This document shows positions 25,064 through 34,165 of a stretch of 64,000 nt of DNA, in pieces. The DNA comes from Bdellovibrio bacteriovorus. GTDB taxonomy: Bacteria > Bdellovibrionota > Bdellovibrionia > Bdellovibrionales > Bdellovibrionaceae. Each line of letters starts with the position of its first letter. Within the stretch, counting starts at the first letter, position 1. The DNA lies in the NCBI RefSeq assembly GCF_001592755.1, contig NZ_LUKF01000016.1, positions 372,001-436,000 on the forward strand, read 5' to 3'. The notes under the pieces are model-generated. The model worked only from the letters and a program-made list of their open reading frames with translations, made no database searches and was not told the origin of the DNA. The position numbers and the translations under genes are program-made.

Positions 25064-26266
25064 TTACTCTCCCCCAACTTCGTCACGGATAAAACGGGCA
25101 TCAACCCCGGTATAAACCCGAGGCACACGCTCACCGACACTGGTTAACATTTCCCAAGTGATACTTTGAGCCAGTGTTCCGATTTCGTCGGCGGAAAGAA
25201 AACTTCCTCCACTGCCGTATCCAAATAAGATCACTTCTTGATCTTTAAATTTCTTCAAATCTTCGTTTCCTACCACATCTGTCACATCCAGCATCAGATA
25301 GTCCATGCAGATCGTACCGGCGATAGGAACTCTTTTTCCCGCAAACAGCAACGTCGCTTTGTTGGAAAGAATGCGGTGAAAACCATCCGCGTATCCCACA
25401 GGGACCACAGCAATTACAGAGTCACGCTTGGCTTTCCAAGTGGCGCCATAAGAAACAGTCTCGCCGGCTTTGACCTGACGATAAGTGGCCACTTGGGATT
25501 TAAAAGTCATGACAGGTTTTAATTGGCAGACAGATTTATCTTCTAAGGGATTGTAACCATAGATCATCAGGCCTGGGCGTAAACCCCAGTTTTGTAAAAG
25601 AAGCGGATGATCCTTACTTCCCCCCTGCTGTTTTAAAGCCAGCAGATTTAAAATCCCCGAGCTATTTAAAGCGTGGCAGAAAATATTGAACGGCTTAAAG
25701 AGCTGACTGACTTGATCCAGTTTACGCAGCTGTTCGGCACTTTGCCCTTGAGGATCTAAAGCGTCGTCGCCATTGTACAAATGAGTGACCAAAGCTTTCA
25801 GGCGGATTTTTTTGTTCTGCCACAGACGATCAAAAAGTTTCTGCCCTTCCTCGGGACGGAAACCCAAACGGTTCATGCCGGTATCAAACTTCAGATGAAT
25901 GTTTACGGGCTGATCGGCCACCGCTTCGAGATGCTCGATATGTTCCCAAGTGCTTACCACCGGGGTCATTTGATATTGAAGAATTTTTTCCGCACCTTCT
26001 CTGTCGAAACCACGGAAGACCAAGATCTCGGCTTTCACTCCGAAATTTCTTAACAAAAGACCTTCTTCAATCAGGCAGACACCTAAGTGTTTAATACCTA
26101 AAGATTCTAAGAAGCGCGCCAATTGCACGTCGCCATGCCCATAAGCATTGGCTTTCACCATCGGACACAAAAAAGGCGCTTGCGGAAATGACGACTGCAA
26201 CAGGCGAATGTTGTGCGCCAAGTGATCCAAGTTGATTTCCGCAAAGGTGTGTCGATACATTTCCAT
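25064..26266 (-). CDS. alr: alanine racemase
   Basis: 400 residues. The N-terminal TIM barrel carries the pyridoxal-phosphate lysine in MVKANAYGHG (about residue 39) and the C-terminal beta domain the catalytic tyrosine in SYGATW. It makes D-alanine for peptidoglycan. ATG 26266 and ATG 26260 are both possible starts; a weak AAAGT stretch lies upstream. The C-terminus (VGERVPRVYTG) is standard. Being one base ahead of mlaE means cell-wall precursor supply and lipid transport are made from one message. Confidence 0.93.
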   Translation of the reverse strand: MEMYRHTFAEINLDHLAHNIRLLQSSFPQAPFLCPMVKANAYGHGDVQLARFLESLGIKHLGVCLIEEGLLLRNFGVKAEILVFRGFDREGAEKILQYQMTPVVSTWEHIEHLEAVADQPVNIHLKFDTGMNRLGFRPEEGQKLFDRLWQNKKIRLKALVTHLYNGDDALDPQGQSAEQLRKLDQVSQLFKPFNIFCHALNSSGILNLLALKQQGGSKDHPLLLQNWGLRPGLMIYGYNPLEDKSVCQLKPVMTFKSQVATYRQVKAGETVSYGATWKAKRDSVIAVVPVGYADGFHRILSNKATLLFAGKRVPIAGTICMDYLMLDVTDVVGNEDLKKFKDQEVILFGYGSGGSFLSADEIGTLAQSITWEMLTSVGERVPRVYTGVDARFIRDEVGGE

Positions 26267-26287
26267 CAAATTACTTTTTCCATTCGC

Positions 26288-27775
26288 CTAATCAGGCGCC
26301 ACTTCAAACTCGGGACGATGAGTTTCGGGAGCTTTATACAAACAAATTTTATTTCCGCCCTTATCGGTAATGTGCAAAAGAGCTTTGGTCGATGTCTCGT
26401 CCAAAGTTTTCGCGGAATCACACAATGATGGATACTCACTCACGCCCAAACTGATTGATACTTTCATACCGTTATCCATGAATGACGTGCCTTCGATAAT
26501 TCGGCGCAGTCTTTCTGAACGCAATGCTGCTCCTTTTTTTGAGCAGTGAGGCAATATCATCGCAATTTCGTTAGCCGAAGTTCTGCACGTCAAATCATTG
26601 GTTCGGCTGGTCTTAGTGATGATGGTTGCAACGGATTTTAGCAACTCATCTCTCACTGCTTCACCTAAAGATGATTCAATCTCATAAAAATCATCCATGG
26701 CGATCTTCACAACCGAAATGGGCTGCTTCAATCGACGCGCCCGCGACACTTCATCCCCCAAAGCTTTTTGGTAGAAGTTGCGGTTGTACAATTCCGTCAC
26801 GAAATCTTGGACCTCTAAGGCATCGACTTTCTTTTCTAACGTGAAAGTCGAATAGCAAAGAGACAAAAGACTGAACTCTTCTGCGAGCTGGCTGGCTTCC
26901 GCGGGAGTGATATTGCCGGAATAAACAAACACACCTTCTAAAGCGTGATGGGCATAAAGCGGCAACGCCTTGGGTGGATTGAAGTGAAATGCTTCAACCA
27001 ACATATCGTTAAAGCGCGCTGGCAATAGCCCCATCGCCATTTGGGTCGTTAGATCTTTGGTGTCGCCCGTCTCTAATTGCACGCCGACACCTTGAATGTC
27101 GGAAGCAGGAATTCCTTGCGCGTGGGTCGCCACGAAAGATCGAACAGATGGCAGAAACTTAAAGAAAATGCACAGAGCATTGGGAAGATGATTCAGATAT
27201 TTCTGAATCAAATCTTCCTTGCTTTGCGCGGATCGATAATCCGTAATGCGCATTGAAACATGGGGCGTCGACTTTTCTGTTTCGGCCTGCTTCAAACTGC
27301 TGACGGCAGCGGCGTGAACTTCTTCCACTTTGGATTTCGTCGCTTGCAACTCATCAAAGATCTGTTCGTTTTGATAAGTCAGGTAAAGTTTTTCGCAAGC
27401 GCGATCCACAGACCAAACAATACGTGACTCTAAAGCTGCAGATTCATCTGAAATCACGTCGACAAAACCAAAGCTATTGTACTGAGCTAAAATATCGAAT
27501 TGCGAAACGCTTGAGACCGCAATGAATTTGATTTCCTCATTGATGTCCTGAACGATTTTTACGAAGTCACTTAAAGACCCCGCAAGGGCTGCTGTTGAAA
27601 ACACCAGGATGTGCGGTGGATTTTCTTTCAGACGCTGTTCTAAAGTTTCCGGGTCTTGGAAGTAGTAAGCGTCATAGCCCGCCTGCGAAAGATACACTTT
27701 CGCCGAAGCCCCCGCATCCACATCGGTGGTGAAAACAAAAACCGTAAACTGAGAACTATAATCGCGAATATTCAA
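26288..27775 (-). CDS. degenerate GGDEF protein with intact I-site, receiver-like N-terminus
   Basis: 495 residues. Residues 8-125 resemble a receiver domain without a clear phosphorylation set. A central region (190-325) is of unknown fold. From about 325 a GGDEF-like domain follows (FVTELYNRNFYQKAL...), but the signature is SANEI (400-404) instead of GGDEF, so cyclase activity is not expected. The inhibitory-site motif RxxD is kept as RTND at 391-394, exactly five residues ahead as in active cyclases, so the protein may bind c-di-GMP as an effector. Such a degenerate GGDEF effector (CdgA) is known from Bdellovibrio; identity is a guess. Directly follows the histidine kinase gene. Confidence 0.82.
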   Translation of the reverse strand: MNIRDYSSQFTVFVFTTDVDAGASAKVYLSQAGYDAYYFQDPETLEQRLKENPPHILVFSTAALAGSLSDFVKIVQDINEEIKFIAVSSVSQFDILAQYNSFGFVDVISDESAALESRIVWSVDRACEKLYLTYQNEQIFDELQATKSKVEEVHAAAVSSLKQAETEKSTPHVSMRITDYRSAQSKEDLIQKYLNHLPNALCIFFKFLPSVRSFVATHAQGIPASDIQGVGVQLETGDTKDLTTQMAMGLLPARFNDMLVEAFHFNPPKALPLYAHHALEGVFVYSGNITPAEASQLAEEFSLLSLCYSTFTLEKKVDALEVQDFVTELYNRNFYQKALGDEVSRARRLKQPISVVKIAMDDFYEIESSLGEAVRDELLKSVATIITKTSRTNDLTCRTSANEIAMILPHCSKKGAALRSERLRRIIEGTSFMDNGMKVSISLGVSEYPSLCDSAKTLDETSTKALLHITDKGGNKICLYKAPETHRPEFEVAPD

Positions 27776-30085
27776 CTAAAGCCTCTTTCCAGGTCGACGA
27801 ATTTCAACGTGATACGTGTCTAATTTTGTCGTCTTAGCCTTCGCCGTCATTTGAGGTGGCATGACAAAATTCACCGGAGTTAATTCGTCACTCATCGTTG
27901 CAAGTTCTTCCGGCGTTGGCGCCATAACAGGTTCAGCCACTGGAGCCGCATCAATCGTTGTCGCCACCTCATCAGCCGTTACAACCTCTGCCAAGACGGG
28001 CTCTGCTGCGGAAGCTGACACAGTCGCCGGAGCTTCCTCGGTCTTTGCTTGCGGGGCTTTTGGCTCTTCACCTAAGAAGCCGTCAATAAAACTAAATTCA
28101 TCATTACCCAAAGCCGGTGCTGCAGGCTGTGACGCTTTCACCGAAGACGTCGACACAATGGGAGTTGAGATTTTTGGTTTCAAAGACTCATGTGAGGATT
28201 CTGCCTTCACTTCTTCCGCTTGCGCCGGCGGAGGAGCGACTTCTGTCGCCTCAGGAAGCTCCAAAAGATTATCAATGTTCACATCCAGCGGCGATGCTGG
28301 CGCCGAAGAAGCTTTCACCTCTTCATAGTGAGCTTTGGCTTCTTCTTGATGAGCAGATTCTTCAGACAACTTCGGCAACTCTGGGGAAATCACTAGAGGC
28401 TCTTCCTTTGCAACAAGAACATCGGCCGGAGCTTTAAGGACCGACACCGATTGAACTTTTTTAAACAGAATATTCACTTTCGTTCCTTGACCACGTTGAG
28501 ATTCCACACGCACATCAGCGTTGTGTTCTTTCAAAATCCCAAACGCCACCGAAAGGCCCAAGCCCATATGATTGTGGAAAGAACGTGTGGTAAAGAAAGG
28601 ATCAAAAATCTTGTCGACGTTCGCGGCTTCAATGCCCTCGCCCGTGTCCTCGATATTCAAGTGCACACCGTCGGCATCTTCGAAAAGATCGACTTTGATT
28701 TCTTTTTTCGGCATACGCTCCATGGCTTCCACAGAGTTATGCAGAACATTTGAGATCGCGCGCATGATCGCATCCACGTGAAGATCCAAAGCTGAGTTGT
28801 CTTGGATATTCTTTGTCAGCTTGACACCTTTTTGCGCGAAGAGGGGCTCCATCTCTTTCAGTGCTTTCACTAAAGGCCCTTCGACCTTCATGGAGTTTTT
28901 CTCTTGCACTTCTTCGCCTGCGTAACCCAGAAGTTTATCTAGCACTCCACGAGCCGCGCGTGTTTCACGCAAAATAGATTCTGTGCTTTGCACGATGTCG
29001 GTTTCTGGAGACTTCGCCAGAATCATTTGCGAATAACCCAAGATCGAAGCCAAAGGCCCGCGCATTTCATGCGCCAAAGCCGAAGCGACTTTCATCGAAG
29101 CTTGAACTTTTTCTTTTTGCACGACTTCAGGATCTTGCGCGATGACTTTTTCAGGAACCGGTGGAGCTAGCGGACGAGACTTTGCTGCTTGCAATTCGTC
29201 TTCAAGCTGAGTGATTTGTTTTTCCGTTGTCGTCGTTAACCACAGCAATGCGGCGGCGGCCACCGTCATAAGGCCTGCCCCCATAAGCAAGAACTGCCAC
29301 CACAAGCCCGTGCGACCCTTCATGGTTTCCTTCAAAGGTGCTGAGCTTAGAACCAACAAGTTACTTTGCGGAATCATCTCGTACATTCCGTAAAGGTCGC
29401 CCGATTTTAATTGAAACGTATTGCTGCCATGAGAAGAACCGCTCTTCTGTGCTTCTTTAAAAACAGGATCATCGCGCATCACTGTTCCAAGATACTCCGG
29501 CACGGAATGACCGACAGTAAGACCGGTTGAAGTCACAATTGAAAATGAACTCAAAGCACCTCTTTGGGCATCAATCACCGATTGAAAAATTTCACCAGAT
29601 CCGAAAAGAGCGTAAGCCTTGCTGCCTTCTAGAAATACCAAAGCGACATAACGTCCACGTTGAGAATCCTGAAAAGGCTTCACATAAAAACGCAAATCTG
29701 AAGTTCTGTTTGCGATATTACCAACGGCGGATTTTACAAACTCAGTGGTCCAATTCGCGGCTTTCGAATTTTCTTTCGCGACGATAACTTGCGGCTCAAG
29801 GTTCCCGCCGTTGACCGAAAACGATGCCGCCGCATAGTAAGGCGCCATCGCATTCCAGTTGAGCTTTCCTTTTTGAAAATTTTCTGAGTTCAAAGTTGCG
29901 ACAACTCTTTGCAGAGTTTTTAACTCTGTCGCCATGGAATGATTGATCGCACCGACTTGGGTGCGCGTTTGGGCTTCCACCCAGCTCATTCTGTCACCGT
30001 AAACGAAACTGTCCGTGCGCCACAAAACAGCTCCGATAAAAATCGCGGCAACAGCAACGAGGACGGCGATGAGTTTTACTTTCAT
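27776..30085 (-). CDS. membrane sensor histidine kinase with long Pro/Ala/Glu tail
   Basis: 769 residues from ATG 30085 (ribosome site GGAAGGAA). A first membrane helix (3-22) and a second at about 275-295 (FLLMGAGLMTVAAAALLWL) enclose a ~250-residue periplasmic sensor. Cytoplasmic kinase core: H-box ALAHEMRGPLASILGYSQ, N-box AISNVLHNSVEAM, G1 DTGEGI, F-box FDPFFTT, G2 GLGLS. About 200 residues of Ala/Pro/Glu-rich low-complexity sequence follow the kinase, ending KAKTTKLDTYHVEIRRPGKRL. Its neighbour, the degenerate GGDEF protein, starts one base downstream and may be a partner. No response regulator gene is adjacent. Confidence 0.88.
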   Translation of the reverse strand: MKVKLIAVLVAVAAIFIGAVLWRTDSFVYGDRMSWVEAQTRTQVGAINHSMATELKTLQRVVATLNSENFQKGKLNWNAMAPYYAAASFSVNGGNLEPQVIVAKENSKAANWTTEFVKSAVGNIANRTSDLRFYVKPFQDSQRGRYVALVFLEGSKAYALFGSGEIFQSVIDAQRGALSSFSIVTSTGLTVGHSVPEYLGTVMRDDPVFKEAQKSGSSHGSNTFQLKSGDLYGMYEMIPQSNLLVLSSAPLKETMKGRTGLWWQFLLMGAGLMTVAAAALLWLTTTTEKQITQLEDELQAAKSRPLAPPVPEKVIAQDPEVVQKEKVQASMKVASALAHEMRGPLASILGYSQMILAKSPETDIVQSTESILRETRAARGVLDKLLGYAGEEVQEKNSMKVEGPLVKALKEMEPLFAQKGVKLTKNIQDNSALDLHVDAIMRAISNVLHNSVEAMERMPKKEIKVDLFEDADGVHLNIEDTGEGIEAANVDKIFDPFFTTRSFHNHMGLGLSVAFGILKEHNADVRVESQRGQGTKVNILFKKVQSVSVLKAPADVLVAKEEPLVISPELPKLSEESAHQEEAKAHYEEVKASSAPASPLDVNIDNLLELPEATEVAPPPAQAEEVKAESSHESLKPKISTPIVSTSSVKASQPAAPALGNDEFSFIDGFLGEEPKAPQAKTEEAPATVSASAAEPVLAEVVTADEVATTIDAAPVAEPVMAPTPEELATMSDELTPVNFVMPPQMTAKAKTTKLDTYHVEIRRPGKRL

Positions 30086-30247
30086 TGAGACGGTTCCTTC
30101 CCTGTAACAGTCCTCCGGCGGGGCCCAAAGCATCTTGCCTTGTCACTTCCGCTCGACGTCTTTGATTTTATTGTAGTTTTAGAAACTGGTAAGAATCAAG
30201 CAAGAGTCCTTTGCAAATGCCAACAAAAGCGGTAAGAAGATGCCACT

Positions 30248-31861
30248 ATGAGTACTCATCGCTCGGATGTTTTGATTATTGGTTCTGGCTCTGCAGGATT
30301 GGCGCTGGCTTTAAAACTTTCTTCATTGGGAAAAGTGATCGTGCTTGCCAAAGAATCTGCGGGCGGAACGAACTCTGCCATGGCTCAGGGAGGCATCTCT
30401 GCCGTCATGTCGGAAGAGGACAGCTTTGAGTCTCACATCCAAGACACCCTCGTTGCGGGTGCCGGCCTCTGCAAGGAAACTGTAGTTCGTAACTATGTAG
30501 AGCAAGCCCCTGAACGCATTCAGGATTTGCAAAACTGGGGCGTGCATTTCGACGTTAAAAAAAGAGGCTCTGAAGAGACCAATGAAATCGATTTGACGCG
30601 CGAGGGCGGGCACAGCTTTCGCCGCATTCTTCACTTCGAAGACCAAACGGGATTAGAAATTCACCGCACTCTTTTAGCTCGTGTTCGTGAAAATCCCAAT
30701 ATCACTTTGCTTGAACGCTTTTACGCCATCGACCTGATTGTGAACAAAGAGGTCGATCCCAATGACATGAATCCGGTTCACTGTATCGGTGCCTACGCTT
30801 TGAACAAAAATGATGGCGAGGTGCATACATTTTTAGCGAAGAACACGGCTCTTGCGACCGGTGGCGCAGGAAAAGTTTATCTCTACACTTCCAATTGGAG
30901 TGGCGCGACGGGCGACGGCATCGCTATGGCTTACCGTGTGGGCGCGCGAATTGCGAATTTAGAATTCATGCAATTTCACCCCACCTGTCTTTTCCATCGC
31001 GAATCGCGCAACTTCTTAATCTCTGAAGCTCTTCGCGGTGAAGGTGGCGAATTGATCGATGCTTCTGGCAACGCATTCATGCAGAAATATCATAAGCTGG
31101 GCTCGCTGGCTCCGCGCGACGTTGTGGCTCGTTCTATCGATAAAGAGATGAAAAAAACCGGCGCAGAATGTGTTTACTTGGACATGACAAAATTGGATCG
31201 CGAATTCTTAAAAAATCGTTTTCCAACGATCTTCAACAAATGTCTTGAGTTCGGTATCGACATGAGTGAGTCGCCGATTCCTGTTGTCCCCGCTGCGCAC
31301 TACCTGTGTGGCGGTGTGCTTACGGATCTCAACGGTCGCACGGATGTTCCCGGTCTCTGGGCTGTCGGTGAAACGGCTTGCACAGGCTTGCATGGCGCAA
31401 ATCGTTTGGCCTCAAATTCTTTACTGGAATGTTTAACGATGGCCCACAACTGTTCTGAACAAATTAAGCAGCAGTGGGATACAGACACATTTTTCCCTCT
31501 GGATCCCAAGCCTTGGACTCATCCGGAAGAATCAAATGATGATGAGATGATCGTCATCAACCACATGTGGGACGAGATTCGCCGCTTGATGTGGAACTAC
31601 ATGGGAATTGTCCGCTCTAACAAACGTCTGGAACGCGCCCAACATCGCCTCCAGAATATTTTGTCAGAGACGAAAGAGTACTATTCACACATGAAGATTC
31701 ATTCTGACATCTTAGAGCTCCGCAATATCGCTATCGTCGCCAACTTATCGGTCGAATGCGCCCTTCGCCGTCAAGAATCCCGAGGCATACATTTCAATAT
31801 CGACTACCCTGAATCCAGTCCGGAACCGCACGACACAATCGTGGTCCGGGGCCTGATTTGA
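30248..31861 (+). CDS. nadB: L-aspartate oxidase
   Basis: 537 residues. FAD-binding Rossmann motif VLIIGSGSAGLALAL at residue 8, then SGGTNSAMAQGGI-like stretch (AGGTNSAMAQGGIS), TGGAGKVY, and the RGEGGELID and HGANRLASNSLLE motifs of the succinate dehydrogenase/NadB flavoprotein group. It oxidises L-aspartate to iminoaspartate for NAD synthesis in the cytoplasm. nadA and nadC are not in the window. It is divergent from the histidine kinase gene, 162 bases away; that gap shows no clear promoter motif. The start MSTHRSDVLII fits the family. Confidence 0.93.
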   Translation: MSTHRSDVLIIGSGSAGLALALKLSSLGKVIVLAKESAGGTNSAMAQGGISAVMSEEDSFESHIQDTLVAGAGLCKETVVRNYVEQAPERIQDLQNWGVHFDVKKRGSEETNEIDLTREGGHSFRRILHFEDQTGLEIHRTLLARVRENPNITLLERFYAIDLIVNKEVDPNDMNPVHCIGAYALNKNDGEVHTFLAKNTALATGGAGKVYLYTSNWSGATGDGIAMAYRVGARIANLEFMQFHPTCLFHRESRNFLISEALRGEGGELIDASGNAFMQKYHKLGSLAPRDVVARSIDKEMKKTGAECVYLDMTKLDREFLKNRFPTIFNKCLEFGIDMSESPIPVVPAAHYLCGGVLTDLNGRTDVPGLWAVGETACTGLHGANRLASNSLLECLTMAHNCSEQIKQQWDTDTFFPLDPKPWTHPEESNDDEMIVINHMWDEIRRLMWNYMGIVRSNKRLERAQHRLQNILSETKEYYSHMKIHSDILELRNIAIVANLSVECALRRQESRGIHFNIDYPESSPEPHDTIVVRGLI

Positions 31862-31898
31862 CTTGCCCGCTGATTGCTCTCGCGGCAATCTAGTGGGT

Positions 31899-32750
31899 AT
31901 GTACAAAAGATCTGAAGGCTTTTTTAAAGGTTATCAGGACATCAACCTGTTCTTTCAAATTTGGGACAACCCGAATGCTCGCGGCACCGTCATCATCAAT
32001 CACGGTCAAGGCGAACACTCCGAATCTTACCACCGTCTGATCAAAGCATTTGAAAATGATCAATGGAGTTTTTACGGATGGGACTTGCGCGGACATGGAC
32101 GCTCTGAAGGGCGTCGTGGTTACGTCGCGCAGTTTGATGATTACTGCAAAGACTACAAAATCTTTTTGGACATGGTTCTTAAGAACGAAAAAGTGAAGCA
32201 AGGCCCCGTAATTCTTTTCTGTCATTCGATGGGTGCTTTGATCGAGCTTAAAACTCTTTTGCGCAATCCCGACATTCGCTGCGACGGCATTGTTGTCAGC
32301 TCTCCCCTTTTAGGAGTTTCTGTTCCAGTGCCTGTTTATAAATCCAAAGGCGCGGTGATCTTAAATTCGTTACTACCGACAATCACAATGGGGAACGAAT
32401 TAACGAATGATATGCTAACGCGCGATCCAGATGTGATTCGCGAGTTTGAGCAAGATGCTCTTCGCCACAACCGCATTTCACCGGGAGCGTTCTTAGGTTT
32501 CTTAGAATCCTTTGAATACGTTCTTCCACGCGCGAACGAAATCAAAAAGCCCGCTTTGTTCGTCATTGCTGAAAACGACCCCGTGGTCAGTAGTTTCGAA
32601 GCTAAAAAGTTCTATGACAAATTGGGCAGTCAGAAAAAAGAAATTTACATTTACCCTGAAGCAAAACACGAAGTCGTGAACGACATTATGCGCACAACGG
32701 TTTTTGCCGATATCAAAAAATTCTTAGACGGTTTCTTGGAGTCTAAATAA
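31899..32750 (+). CDS. alpha/beta hydrolase, monoacylglycerol-lipase-like
   Basis: 283 residues from ATG 31899. The lysophospholipase/monoglyceride lipase pattern is clear: NHGQGEHSESYHRLIKAF, YGWDLRGHGRSEGRRGYV, nucleophile serine in CHSMGA, catalytic aspartate in AENDPVV and histidine in EAKHEVVND. It probably hydrolyses glycerides or lysophospholipids. There is no signal peptide, so it should be cytoplasmic or membrane-associated. A longer reading from 31863 overlaps nadB closely and has no ribosome site. The following lipoprotein gene overlaps its stop (TAATG). Confidence 0.88.
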   Translation: MYKRSEGFFKGYQDINLFFQIWDNPNARGTVIINHGQGEHSESYHRLIKAFENDQWSFYGWDLRGHGRSEGRRGYVAQFDDYCKDYKIFLDMVLKNEKVKQGPVILFCHSMGALIELKTLLRNPDIRCDGIVVSSPLLGVSVPVPVYKSKGAVILNSLLPTITMGNELTNDMLTRDPDVIREFEQDALRHNRISPGAFLGFLESFEYVLPRANEIKKPALFVIAENDPVVSSFEAKKFYDKLGSQKKEIYIYPEAKHEVVNDIMRTTVFADIKKFLDGFLESK

Positions 32751-33334
32751 TGAAATACCTTTTGAGCCTTTGTTTTTTACTTTCTGCGTGCGCCAGCACT
32801 TATGAAGTCACTCCCGCAGGTCACACGATTAAAACCAAAGATGACTATATGGAAGTGATTGAAAAGTATTCCGATCAAGTGCGCCAGTATTCAGGCTTTT
32901 ACAACACTTTGGATTTCCAAGCGACTTTGCTTAATTCAACGGTGGCTCAAGCCCAACTTGCTCAAAGCAGTATGCTTTATCAGTGGGATGACAAACGCTT
33001 CACTGAAGAAAAAGGGAAATACGAGAACCGCCTAAGCAAAGAAACAGAAGTATTCTTGAGCTTCTATACTCCGGAAAGAAAGAATGATGATCTTTTCAAA
33101 GACTCCACAATCTGGAAAATCTTTTTGGATGTCGATGGACGTCGTTATGAAGGCAAAGCTAAGAAGATCAAATTGCAGTTAGCAGAAATCGAAGGGCTTT
33201 ACCCTTATCACAACCGCTTTTACACGCCTTATTCCGTGATCTTCCCGGTTCCTATGCGTTCTATTGAAGGTAAACCGATGAAAATGACCATCACGGGCGC
33301 TGTCGGCTCTGGCGTTTTAAATTTCCAACCTTAA
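32750..33334 (+). CDS. hypothetical lipoprotein
   Basis: 194 residues starting MKYLLSLCFLLSACASTYEV: short signal peptide with lipobox LSAC. The mature part has a helical region (about 30-100) and a beta-rich C-terminal region with IWKIFLDVDGRRYEG and FPVPMRSIEGKPMKMTITG. Family not recognised; similar domain arrangements occur in small Bdellovibrio lipoproteins. Translationally coupled to the lipase-like gene by a TAATG overlap. Ends in a strong terminator. Confidence 0.75.
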   Translation: MKYLLSLCFLLSACASTYEVTPAGHTIKTKDDYMEVIEKYSDQVRQYSGFYNTLDFQATLLNSTVAQAQLAQSSMLYQWDDKRFTEEKGKYENRLSKETEVFLSFYTPERKNDDLFKDSTIWKIFLDVDGRRYEGKAKKIKLQLAEIEGLYPYHNRFYTPYSVIFPVPMRSIEGKPMKMTITGAVGSGVLNFQP

Positions 33335-33350
33335 TAAGTTTTTTTCTAGG

Positions 33351-33380
33351 AAGTCCGTCTGAAAAGACGGACTTTTTTTT
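33351..33380 (+). terminator. rho-independent terminator
   Basis: AAGTCCGTCT, GAAA tetraloop, AGACGGACTT, then a run of seven to eight T. It ends the nadB-lipase-lipoprotein unit. On the other strand no T-run follows. Confidence 0.9.
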
Positions 33381-33383
33381 GCC

Positions 33384-34160
33384 TTAATTGCGCTTAAAGC
33401 GTCGTCCGACTTCAATATCAAAAAGCGGTTTTGCGAATTTCGCAATCTTCAATCCCACTCCCGTCAATCCACTCGGCTCTAAAACTTCAATATCATGAAG
33501 AATAGCTTCACGAATCATCTGTGCATATTTTGCTGGAGAGATTGATTCCGTCGGAATCACGAAATTCTTAGAATACAAAGTCTCGATCTCATCAAACATG
33601 CGAGTCTTGATCCCGGGAGTGACCAACAATAATGTCGTAACACCCGTATCTTTAAGCTCCATACGAATGCAGTCTGTAAATGCCATGACGGCGGCTTTTG
33701 AGGCCGCGTAAGTCGAAGCACAAGGAAAATGCATATACGCAGAGACGCTAGAGTTATTAATGATTTTTCCGCGCTTACGTTCTAACATTCCTGGCAACAG
33801 CCCGTGAGTCAGATGAACCAGCGCATTCACGTTCACTTGAAACATTTTGTAAATATCATCTAAAGGCTGCTCTTCAATCAGACCGCCCGTTAGCATTCCG
33901 GCGTTGTTGAAGAGAATATCAATCGGCGTCTCTTTCAGATTATTCAACAGCGCATCGACACCTTGACGGGTTGAAAGATCTGATTCCCACACGCTCACTG
34001 ATTTTGCGCCCACGGTTTGCAATTCTTTTACCAGATTGTCGTCCGACTGCCTCATCACAAGATGAAGATTCGCTTTGTCTTCGGCACACATTTTAGCGAA
34101 GGCTTTTCCGATTCCACGACTGGCACCTGTGATAAGAATATGACGGTTCGCGATTTCCAT
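33384..34160 (-). CDS. short-chain dehydrogenase/reductase
   Basis: 258 residues. Cofactor motif TGASRGIG at residue 11, NNAG at about 86, catalytic serine in NNSSVSAY and YAASK at about 152. The presence of MRQSDD after the second strand and no acidic residue at its end suggests NADP preference. Substrate unknown; the C-terminal hydrophobic part (IAKFAKPLFDIEVGRRFKRN) resembles lipid-metabolising SDRs. The ribosome site GAAGGA overlaps the rnhA stop codon, so the two are co-translated. Confidence 0.88.
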   Translation of the reverse strand: MEIANRHILITGASRGIGKAFAKMCAEDKANLHLVMRQSDDNLVKELQTVGAKSVSVWESDLSTRQGVDALLNNLKETPIDILFNNAGMLTGGLIEEQPLDDIYKMFQVNVNALVHLTHGLLPGMLERKRGKIINNSSVSAYMHFPCASTYAASKAAVMAFTDCIRMELKDTGVTTLLLVTPGIKTRMFDEIETLYSKNFVIPTESISPAKYAQMIREAILHDIEVLEPSGLTGVGLKIAKFAKPLFDIEVGRRFKRN

Positions 34161-34165
34161 GCTGA

